A stretch of DNA of 64,000 bases, taken from contig JANRLJ010000043.1 of NCBI GenBank assembly GCA_033762735.1, positions 1 through 64,000 of the forward strand, given 5' to 3'. A model generated the notes under the pieces. The model saw only the letters and a program-made list of their open reading frames with translations, had not been told where the DNA came from and ran no database searches. This DNA comes from JANRLJ01 sp033762735. Its GTDB lineage: Bacteria > Chloroflexota > Anaerolineae > Aggregatilineales > Phototrophicaceae. This document shows, in pieces, positions 8,953 through 15,284 of the stretch (position 1 is the stretch's first letter; the number at the start of each line of letters is the position of its first letter). The position numbers were made by a program, and so were the translations under genes.

Positions 8953-9976
8953 TGGTGCTCACCGCCTCTTGCTGCATCTGCTGTCTCTTCTCACGCACGT
9001 CATACCACGCAGCCACCAGATGTTCAGGATGCCCTTCCTTTACCGGGAGCAGCGGCGGAATTTCGACCAGGCAGCGCTCGGTGCGATAGAGCGGGTTACG
9101 CGGCGCGAAGGAGTCACCCTTCGGCTCGATACGCATATCGGGTGGGGAGCCTTCAATCTGGGTAAGTTTGCCGCCACCGCCACGCGCATCCATACGCGGC
9201 AGCGAGTGCATCAGGCCGATGGTGTAGGCGTTGCGCGGGTCGTTGAACACTTCCTTCACCGGGCCACGTTCCACGATACGCCCGGCGTACATCACCTGAA
9301 TCGTATCCGCGATCCCCGCGACCATGCCGAGATCGTGCGTAATCCAGATGATCGCCATCCCCAGTTCGCGCTTCAACTGCTTGACCAGTTCGACGATCTG
9401 CGCCTGAATGGTCACATCCAGCGCAGTTGTCGGTTCGTCCGCGATCAACAGTTTGGGGTTGCAGGACAGCGCCATCGCGATCATCACACGCTGGCGCATC
9501 CCACCCGAAAACTGGTGCGGATAGCTCTTAAGGCGTTTGCGAGCATCAGGAATGCCGACCATATCCAGCAGTTCCGCCGCACGTGTTTCAGCCTGGGAGT
9601 TGTTCATGCCCATGTGGAGCTTGAGCGCTTCGGTGATCTGCGTACCGACGGTGAGGACGGGGTTGAGCGAGGTCATGGGGTCCTGGAAGATCATGGCGAT
9701 TTCCGCGCCGCGCACCAGGCGAAGTTCTTCTTTGGAAAGCTTGAGCAGGTCACGCCCCTGGAAAATGACTTCCCCACCTTCGATTTTCCCCGGTGGTGAC
9801 GGGATCAGACCCATGATGGACAATACGTGAACGCTCTTGCCGCTCCCGCTTTCGCCCACGATGCCCAGGGTTTCCCCCTCGTTCAGTTTGTAGGACACAC
9901 CATTGACGGCGTAAACAATGCCTTCTTGTGTGTAAAATCGTGTGACGAGGTCTTTGACCTCCATGAGTACGCCCAA
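8945..9976 (-). CDS. oppD: Oligopeptide/dipeptide ABC transporter ATPase, OppD/DppD type
   Basis: Contains Walker A GESGSGKS, MIFQDPMTSLNP, signature FSGGMRQR, Walker B LLIADEPTTALD and the switch His in ITHDLGMVAG. The C-terminal oligo_HPY region has RNAYTIGLMHSLPRMD and a conserved Cys (RTERCLVEIPPL). It forms the heterodimeric ATPase with the following gene. The start is uncertain. TTG at 9976 lies 7 bases after a strong GGAGGAGG (9984-9991). An ATG at 9964 is spaced too far, but its product starts directly with MEVKDLVTRFY. First gene of a two-gene operon. Confidence 0.92.
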   Translation of the reverse strand: MGVLMEVKDLVTRFYTQEGIVYAVNGVSYKLNEGETLGIVGESGSGKSVHVLSIMGLIPSPPGKIEGGEVIFQGRDLLKLSKEELRLVRGAEIAMIFQDPMTSLNPVLTVGTQITEALKLHMGMNNSQAETRAAELLDMVGIPDARKRLKSYPHQFSGGMRQRVMIAMALSCNPKLLIADEPTTALDVTIQAQIVELVKQLKRELGMAIIWITHDLGMVAGIADTIQVMYAGRIVERGPVKEVFNDPRNAYTIGLMHSLPRMDARGGGGKLTQIEGSPPDMRIEPKGDSFAPRNPLYRTERCLVEIPPLLPVKEGHPEHLVAAWYDVREKRQQMQQEAVSTNG

Positions 9977-10062
9977 GGGTGTTCCTCCTCCAAGCAAAAT
10001 CTAAACGTACCGCATTTGCTTTTTTATTTTGATGACGATATAAGCACATAGCCTGTTGGCAG

Positions 10063-10091
10063 AGTTTGCACATTTCCCGAAGGCTTGTCAA
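10063..10091 (-). promoter_or_regulatory. Candidate promoter of the oppDF-like operon
   Basis: On the minus strand TTGACA (10086-10091) is followed after 17 bases by CAAACT (10063-10068). The -35 box is perfect but the -10 box matches only three of six consensus bases. The position, about 90 bases before the start codon, fits the operon. Confidence 0.4.
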
Positions 10092-10230
10092 GCAAAGCAC
10101 TTAACAGTACCCATCAACGGTTCTTTGTGCAGCCTTAACAAGGCTGTAGCTGAACAAGAGGCTATTATGAACGTTTCTCATCCAAAGTTCTATATTTTAA
10201 AAAAATTTAATTGACTACCCGAAACATAAA

Positions 10231-10267
10231 CCCGCGCATCGTTGGCGCTTTTTGCCGGATGCGCGGG
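10231..10267 (-). terminator. Intrinsic terminator after the SWIM-domain gene; rest of the 9977-10309 gap has no gene
   Basis: A 10-bp perfect stem, CCCGCGCATC with GATGCGCGGG, is followed on the minus strand by TTTATGTTT. It stands 40 bases beyond the stop of the SWIM protein gene and before the oppD-like gene. Apart from this hairpin and the candidate oppD promoter I see nothing coding in 9977-10309. Confidence 0.75.
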
Positions 10268-10309
10268 CTATTTTAGACAATCAGGGTTTGATGTACAGAA
10301 CAGTTTGTA

Positions 10310-10807
10310 TCAGGTCGGGGCGAGCATCATCAGCGGCTTGACCATCCCCTTGAGCATCCGCTCCATCGCCATTGTATTGCTGCAAACACCCCGGCTCTGG
10401 AAGTAGGGGTTGTCGCATGACCAGACGCCATCCTCGTAGGTGATGTGGTAGGTGTTATGGCCGCCCTCGAAATTGGCATCGAAGGAGATGAAACGGATGC
10501 GGTCGGTTTCATCGGCGTACTGCTTGGCCTTTTCCACATCGCTGACCACGTTCTGCCCATAGGCGTAGGGCAGGCGTTCCCGCTTGAGCATGGGGGCGAA
10601 CAGCTTTTCCAGCGTCATGATGTGCGGGCAGATGGCATATTTCTGGAAGCCGGGGCAGGTGCAGTGCCAGCCTTCCGGGCCGAGGGTGATGTGATAGGTG
10701 TCGTTGCTGCCCGTAAACTCAAGCGAGAAGCTGTTGAAGGTCACGCGCTGGGGTTCTTCTGCGTACTGCTTGGCTTTCTGAATTTTGCCGATCATGCTGT
10801 AGTCCAT
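10310..10807 (-). CDS. Tandem SWIM-like zinc-finger protein
   Basis: 165 residues from ATG 10807, chosen because AAGGAG sits 10 bases upstream. The protein is two copies of a unit of about 65 residues. Both begin KAKQYA(E/D)E..R(V/I)..F.SF and continue with a beta strand ending in TYHIT. The first copy has a canonical SWIM finger (WHCTCPGFQKYAICPHIMTL), with C-x-C-x(n)-C-x-H zinc ligands. The second has WSCDNPYFQSRGVCSNTMAM, where the second Cys and the final His are Asn. SWIM fingers bind DNA or protein, and occur in bacterial helicase-associated proteins and in MULE-like transposases. No partner gene is adjacent. The gene has a long leader with a mini-ORF and a hairpin. Confidence 0.8.
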   Translation of the reverse strand: MDYSMIGKIQKAKQYAEEPQRVTFNSFSLEFTGSNDTYHITLGPEGWHCTCPGFQKYAICPHIMTLEKLFAPMLKRERLPYAYGQNVVSDVEKAKQYADETDRIRFISFDANFEGGHNTYHITYEDGVWSCDNPYFQSRGVCSNTMAMERMLKGMVKPLMMLAPT

Positions 10808-10870
10808 GTCGAAGATGCTCCTTACTTTTGGCTCGAACACTACAAAAGCGAATGATTTGCCAATTAAACG

Positions 10871-10908
10871 AAAAAGCACGCGCTATGGGTGGTAGCCGCG
10901 TGCTTTTT
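10871..10908 (-). terminator. Strong terminator-like hairpin inside the SWIM gene leader
   Basis: A 12-bp perfect stem, AAAAAGCACGCG with CGCGTGCTTTTT, is flanked by A and T runs so it can terminate on either strand. No gene ends nearby on either side: the flanking genes diverge. It lies between a minus-strand promoter candidate (11007-11035) and the SWIM gene start (10807), the position of a transcription attenuator. Confidence 0.75.
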
Positions 10909-10954
10909 AGGCCAGATTCCTATGCTGCTTTGCTTGTACAATCTTTATCTTCAT
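10907..10954 (-). CDS. Possible 15-codon leader ORF upstream of the SWIM gene
   Basis: An ATG at 10954 opens a 15-codon frame beginning MKIKIVQAKQ. Its TAA stop falls on the first bases of the terminator hairpin arm (10871-10908). GAGG lies rather far upstream, so the ribosome site is weak. The arrangement of ORF stop and hairpin is what a ribosome-sensing attenuator requires, but no codon bias points to one amino acid. Confidence 0.3.
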   Translation of the reverse strand: MKIKIVQAKQHRNLA

Positions 10955-11006
10955 TGTGTGCAAATGCCTCGTGTCGTACTGATGAGCAGTTGCTTATTTT
11001 GTATAG

Positions 11007-11035
11007 AGTTTAAGCCATCTTTAAAGGCGTGTCAA
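11007..11035 (-). promoter_or_regulatory. Candidate promoter for the SWIM gene leader transcript; 10808-11235 otherwise non-coding
   Basis: TTGACA (11030-11035, minus strand) with a 17-base spacer and TAAACT (11007-11012). Transcription would start near 11000 and produce a leader of about 190 bases before the SWIM gene. No other gene is seen in 10808-11235. Confidence 0.5.
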
Positions 11036-11235
11036 ATAAGTGACGCGCTTCACAGGCAACCTTTTCAAAAGAAGGGATAAGAAACCTTTTTTGCGGTGAC
11101 ATCCGTCCTGAATATGAAGAAGCGGCGCGAAAGCGGCGCGGGTTGTCAGCCTTGCAGGTTTGGGTTAACATGCGCACGGTTACCATCCCGCTGGCAGCGG
11201 CAAAAAACGACCAGCGGCACCCATGAGGACATACT

Positions 11236-12219
11236 ATGATAAGGGCGCTCATCACGGGCGGCGCGGGGTTCATCGGCAGTCATCTGGCGGAATATCTGCT
11301 CCAGGCAGGCCAGCACGTGACAGTGATCGACAACCTCAGCACCGGACGGCTGGAAAACATTACCCGGCTGGACGGCCACCCCAACTTTCGTTATGCCATT
11401 GAGGACATCCGCAACATCCATGTGATAGACCGCCTTATCAGCGAGTGCGACATCATCTACCACATGGCGGCGATGGTAGGCGTACAGAAAATCATCAGCG
11501 AACCGATCAACACAATTGAGGTCAATGTCGGCGGTACGGAGATCATCCTGAAAACTGCCCGCCGCTACCGCAAAAAGGTGATGGTCGCTTCTACCTCCGA
11601 AGTCTACGGTAAGGGCGTCAGCTTCCCTTTCCGCGAGGACGACGACAGCCTGCTCGGCCCCACCGTGCGCAACCGCTGGGCCTATGCTGCCTCCAAAGCA
11701 ATTGACGAATTTCTCTCGCTGGCATACTACAAAGAAGTCGATTTACCCGTCGTGATCTTCCGCCTCTTCAACACGGTCGGCCCACGCCAGCGCGGGCAAT
11801 ATGGCATGGTCGTGCCCCGCTTTGTGCAGTGGGCGCTCAAAAACGAGCCGATTCAGGTTTACGGTACGGGCGACCAGACGCGCTGCTTCGGCAACGTGTA
11901 TGATGTGGTGGATGCAATTTATAAACTGTCTGAAGAACCGGGCGCACACGGCCACGTCTTTAACATCGGCAGCAACGAGGAAATCTCGATCATGGGGCTG
12001 GCGCAGAAGGTGCGCGAGCGCGCTGGCAGCAGTTCCGAAATTAAGCTCATCCCCTACGACCAGGCCTATGAACCCGGCTTCGAGGATTTCGCCCGCCGCG
12101 TCCCCAGCCTGGAAAAGATTATGCAGGTGATCGAGTGGAAGCCTACCACCCCACTTGACACGACCATCGACCAGATCATCCAATATCATCAGGAGAATCG
12201 ACCGCTATGGCAGAAGTGA
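11236..12219 (+). CDS. NAD-dependent nucleotide-sugar epimerase/dehydratase
   Basis: 327 residues of the extended SDR family. The Rossmann motif GGAGFIGSH is at residues 7-15, VIDNLSTG follows as the adenine-ribose site, and catalytic residues are STSEVYG (Ser/Thr) and YAASK (Tyr-x-x-x-Lys, about 155). The NTVGPRQRGQYGMVVPRFV segment and GTGDQTRCFGNVYDVVDA match UDP-glucose 4-epimerase and UDP-glucuronate decarboxylase-like enzymes. The exact substrate cannot be told, so galE is not assigned. ATG 11236 has GAGGAC upstream. The end overlaps the next gene by 13 bases. Confidence 0.93.
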   Translation: MIRALITGGAGFIGSHLAEYLLQAGQHVTVIDNLSTGRLENITRLDGHPNFRYAIEDIRNIHVIDRLISECDIIYHMAAMVGVQKIISEPINTIEVNVGGTEIILKTARRYRKKVMVASTSEVYGKGVSFPFREDDDSLLGPTVRNRWAYAASKAIDEFLSLAYYKEVDLPVVIFRLFNTVGPRQRGQYGMVVPRFVQWALKNEPIQVYGTGDQTRCFGNVYDVVDAIYKLSEEPGAHGHVFNIGSNEEISIMGLAQKVRERAGSSSEIKLIPYDQAYEPGFEDFARRVPSLEKIMQVIEWKPTTPLDTTIDQIIQYHQENRPLWQK

Positions 12220-12650
12220 CCCGCAAGGAACTGATTATGATGTTGAACGGCTCAGATCGTCCCCGGCTGGCGGGCGTTGACCTGAGCAACCTGGACATGA
12301 ATCGGCTGGATTTTGAAAGCGCCAACCTGCGCGGTGCGAATCTCCAGGCATCGAACATGCTGGAAGCGATTCTGCGCTCCACCAACATGACAGGCGTGAA
12401 CATGGTCGGTACGCAGGCGGCTTATGCCGATCTCGACCGTGCCAACCTGACCGCTGGCAATCTGACGCTCACTAACCTGCAAGGCGCACGGCTGACGAAT
12501 GCCAACCTGACCAATGCCACACTGAACGGCGCGAATTTGCAGGGCGTCAACATGAAGGGTGCGGTTGTCACGGGCGTTAAGTTCGACAACGGGACGATCT
12601 GGCCGGATGGCAAGCGCGGCACAGCGGGCAACCCGGCGGCATATATTTAG
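12207..12650 (+). CDS. Pentapeptide-repeat protein
   Basis: 147 residues. From about residue 15 to 130 the chain is built of A(D/N)LXX-type pentapeptides (DLSNLDMNRLDFESANLRGA, ANLTAGNLTLTNLQGARLTN, ATLNGANLQGVNMKG), which fold as a square right-handed beta-helix. Some family members mimic DNA and protect gyrase; most have no known role. The start overlaps the epimerase stop by 13 bases, so it is probably translated by coupling; a possible role in the same surface-sugar pathway is inference only. Confidence 0.9.
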   Translation: MAEVTRKELIMMLNGSDRPRLAGVDLSNLDMNRLDFESANLRGANLQASNMLEAILRSTNMTGVNMVGTQAAYADLDRANLTAGNLTLTNLQGARLTNANLTNATLNGANLQGVNMKGAVVTGVKFDNGTIWPDGKRGTAGNPAAYI

Positions 12651-12955
12651 GCATAGTAACAGAAGCGATGAGCAACGAGCGATGAGTACTGTCTTACAGG
12701 CGACCTCTCACAATGACTTTCTGATCTGAAAGCAGTCGATGAATCGTGGCGCATCCGGTAAAAAAGGCCCTTAATTCCTGGTATTCCTGCCAGGGCGAAG
12801 CATGCTTCACTCTAGGGAAAGATAGGCCTTTTGCTTTATCGCTAAATCCTGACCAACCGCCCTTTCACTCATCGCTCGTTGCTCATTGCTTTTCACTCGG
12901 TACTCACGACTCAGCACTCGCTACTTACTATCTTTCTTGAAAGGTCAACGACACC
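12651..12955. repeat. Intergenic block of nested inverted repeats
   Basis: No convincing gene lies in this 305-base gap. ATGAGCAACGAGCGATGAGT at 12668-12687 is matched exactly by its reverse complement at 12867-12886. Inside, AAAAGGCC near 12767 pairs with GGCCTTTT near 12830. Near the centre of this inner arm are GAAGC-AT-GCTTC and TGG/CCA pairs. After the right arm come words of the type CACTCGGTACTC and GACTCAGCACTCGC that recur near 23985-24105. The whole could fold into a long hairpin or be a degenerate small mobile element. Confidence 0.7.
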
Positions 12956-13990
12956 ATGGAAAAGTACGGTTATAAATTCTCCTTCGGCCCCTGGAATATT
13001 CACGAAGGGGCTGATCCATTCGGCCCGACCGTGCGCCCGCCTGTCGCATTCGAGGACAAGCTGGAAGCCTACAAGCGGCTGGGCTATGATGCAGTGCAGT
13101 TCCACGACGATGACGCCGTACCGAACCTGGACGACAAATCCCCGGCACAAATCGAAGCCGAAGCCCGCGCCATGCGGCAAACACTGGACAATCTGGGACT
13201 GGCTGCCGAATTCGTCGCGCCGCGCCTGTGGGAACATGCGATGACGATTGACGGCGCGTACACGGCCAACGATCCCCAGGCACGCGCCTATGCCCGCGAC
13301 CGCTCGCGCAAAATGCTGGACATCACGCAGGCACTCGGCACTGATCTGGTCGTGCTGTGGCTGGCGCGGGAAGGCACGTACATGCGCGAATCGAAGGACG
13401 CCGTCCGCGCGGTTGATCTGCTGGTGGAAGCCATCGACGCGATGCTGGACTATGCGCCGAATGTGCGCATCGCGGTGGAGCCAAAGCCCAACGAGCCGAT
13501 GGATTTAGCCTATATCCCCACCATTGGTCACGCGGTCGCGCTCGGCTATAAGACTCGCGCACCGGAGCGAGTCGGGGTACTGGTCGAATCGGCTCATGCC
13601 ATCCTCGCCGGACTCGACCCCGCCGACGAAATGGCCTTCGGGCTGGCCTATAACAAGCTGTGGAGCGTCCATCTCAACGACCAGAACGGCCTTAAGTACG
13701 ATCAGGATCGTTCGTTCGGCAGTGTGAACCTGCGGCGGGCGTTTGCTCAGGTGCTCGTGCTGGATAACTACCGCTTCTATGAGCGTGGCATGGTCGGGAT
13801 GGACGTGAAGGCCGTCCGCACGCAAAAGGCGGATGTGGCCGAGAAGCATCTCGCCAACAGCCTGGAGGTGTTCCTGTGGCTGGTGGAAAAAGCCCGCAGC
13901 CTCGACCGCGCGACCATGCAGCAGTGCATCGATGCCCGCGACTACGAAGCGCTCGACCACCTGATTCTGGGGCATCTGCTGGGGCGGTAA
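12956..13990 (+). CDS. Xylose-isomerase-like TIM-barrel protein
   Basis: 344 residues aligning by eye with class I xylose isomerase over its whole length. FHDDDAVP carries the active-site His and Asp, VEPKPNEP the metal Glu and catalytic Lys, VESAHAILAGLDP the bridging Glu and His, and LKYDQDRSFG the two metal-2 Asp. GMDVKAVR carries the last metal-1 Asp. One metal-1 ligand differs: the segment that is HIDLNGQ in xylose isomerase reads SVHLNDQ here, with His at the Asp position. Xylose isomerase converts xylose to xylulose; with this change the substrate or metal may differ, so I do not name it xylA. No xylulokinase or sugar transporter is adjacent. Confidence 0.85.
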   Translation: MEKYGYKFSFGPWNIHEGADPFGPTVRPPVAFEDKLEAYKRLGYDAVQFHDDDAVPNLDDKSPAQIEAEARAMRQTLDNLGLAAEFVAPRLWEHAMTIDGAYTANDPQARAYARDRSRKMLDITQALGTDLVVLWLAREGTYMRESKDAVRAVDLLVEAIDAMLDYAPNVRIAVEPKPNEPMDLAYIPTIGHAVALGYKTRAPERVGVLVESAHAILAGLDPADEMAFGLAYNKLWSVHLNDQNGLKYDQDRSFGSVNLRRAFAQVLVLDNYRFYERGMVGMDVKAVRTQKADVAEKHLANSLEVFLWLVEKARSLDRATMQQCIDARDYEALDHLILGHLLGR

Positions 13991-14010
13991 ACCTTTAAGG
14001 GCAAGCACAA

Positions 14011-14047
14011 GTAGGGACACGGAGGACACGGCAGAACGTGTCCCTAC
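14011..14047. repeat. GTAGGG/CCCTAC-shell palindrome copy
   Basis: Arms GTAGGGACACG (14011-14021) and CGTGTCCCTAC (14037-14047) are exact reverse complements around a 15-base centre that itself contains GGACACGG, as if one copy were nested within another. Confidence 0.8.
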
Positions 14048-14115
14048 GAAAAACATCGCGCATTTTCCTGTTGACAGGCAACGCGGCGCATCGCCCCTAC
14101 CCTCGTTCATCATAC

Positions 14116-14149
14116 AAAACAGGCGAGGAACATTCCCCGCCTGCTTTTG
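14116..14149. terminator. Bidirectional intrinsic terminator between convergent genes
   Basis: CAGGCG-A-GGAA pairs with TTCC-C-CGCCTG around a 2-base loop. AAAA precedes and TTTT follows the stem, serving both the xylose-isomerase-like gene (plus) and the EGGVG-repeat gene (minus). Confidence 0.75.
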
Positions 14150-14177
14150 CTAAACGCTAACTGCTATCAGCGATCCG

Positions 14178-15062
14178 CTAGACATTCGTGACATCGGTGC
14201 GAACCGTGAGGCTCCCCACGCCGCCCTCGAAGTCGATCACGACCTGCTTTTCGGCCATGTTGAAGCCGGGAGTCTCCCACACGCCGCTGTTGCCAACGAA
14301 GTCGTTTCCTTCCTTCACGCGGACGAAATGCTCCGGCATTTTCACGCCGCCCAGGTTGCCATCGACCGTGATGCGTACCGCCGCCTTATAAGGGACAGTG
14401 ATGCGGGTCGCGCCCACGCCGCCTTCGATATTCAGGCGCAGCGCGGCATTATCGGGGATCGTCAGATGCATCGCGCCCACGCCGCCCTCAACACTGACCG
14501 GATACGTCCCTTCCGGCAGGTTGACGGTGGTTTCGCCCACGCCGCCTTCCATCGTCAGCCGGGTCAGTTGCAGCCCATTCAGATCGACCACTGCCGGGCC
14601 TACGCCGCCTTCGATGTTCAGCTTGAGCGGGACACTGGGGCTGAGGCGCACGTCCCAGCGCAGATCAGCATTGCGGGTGACGGTCTTGAAGGCACGCTTC
14701 ACGGCCTGCCCGATCTGGTTGTCAGATTTCTGGCGCAGGCGGACGACCTTTTCAGTTTCGCCTGACACGGTGAAGTTGATCTCACCGACGTACTTCAGAT
14801 CGGCCTCGAAGAAGTTCGCCGCGTCATTCGTGCCCACCTGCACGGTCGTGCGCCCGATGGACAGGTCAAGCTCCACCAAAGCGGAGGTTGCACCGCTCAA
14901 GCCTGCCGCGTAGGTAGCTGACTTGACTTCTTCGTCGGTGGCAATCGAGTCGAACATCGTGTTGAAGCGTTCGCCCATCTTGCCGAACTGTTCCCCGAAC
15001 TTGTCACCGATCTTTTCAAAGGAGAAAGACCACTCGGTCTTGTACTGTTTGTCGTTCGCCAT
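14178..15062 (-). CDS. Beta-repeat protein with EGGVG motifs, LiaF/toast-rack-like
   Basis: 294 residues without signal peptide or membrane helix. After a charged N-terminus (about 1-45), SALVELDLSIGRTTVQVG begins a chain of short beta strands. Each turn ends in an EGGVG-type loop (LNIEGGVGPAVVDLN, LTMEGGVGETTVNLP, VSVEGGVGAMHLTIP, LNIEGGVGATRITVP, IDFEGGVGSLTV). This resembles the toast-rack/DUF2154 and LiaF C-terminal beta-helices of envelope-stress proteins. It is probably a cytoplasmic or membrane-associated scaffold; no specific role can be read. ATG 15062 has GGGAGCA upstream. It is divergent from the LysM gene. Confidence 0.75.
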   Translation of the reverse strand: MANDKQYKTEWSFSFEKIGDKFGEQFGKMGERFNTMFDSIATDEEVKSATYAAGLSGATSALVELDLSIGRTTVQVGTNDAANFFEADLKYVGEINFTVSGETEKVVRLRQKSDNQIGQAVKRAFKTVTRNADLRWDVRLSPSVPLKLNIEGGVGPAVVDLNGLQLTRLTMEGGVGETTVNLPEGTYPVSVEGGVGAMHLTIPDNAALRLNIEGGVGATRITVPYKAAVRITVDGNLGGVKMPEHFVRVKEGNDFVGNSGVWETPGFNMAEKQVVIDFEGGVGSLTVRTDVTNV

Positions 15063-15184
15063 GATTCACTGCTCCCATCTGCCTGTATGTTGGTTTACGC
15101 TACATCTCTGAATACGCGCATCTGCTGGAAAAGTTGCAAATTCCTCGTCATGGTGTCGCTTCGCAATACATCGCAATGCCACAG

Positions 15185-15215
15185 TTGACGCTGCGTAACC
15201 CGCTCATGCTATAAT
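15185..15215 (+). promoter_or_regulatory. Promoter of the LysM surface-protein gene
   Basis: TATAAT at 15210-15215 is preceded by TGC, making an extended -10. TTGACG at 15185-15190 is a good -35, although the 19-base spacer is long. The ATG of the LysM gene is 70 bases downstream. Confidence 0.7.
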
Positions 15216-15284
15216 CGCCCGCTAAATTCTGTCGCTTTTCTAACACACGGAAGCGACACCCATGTAGTTTGGAGTAGGACAAAC

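Noticed and set aside
7918..9976. Complete Opp/Dpp transport operon
   Set aside because: Only the two ATPases are present; neighbours on both sides are unrelated and separated by terminators.
11146..11463. Minus-strand frame of 105 codons over the epimerase start
   Set aside because: It overlaps a well-supported Rossmann-fold gene and has no ribosome site or domain.
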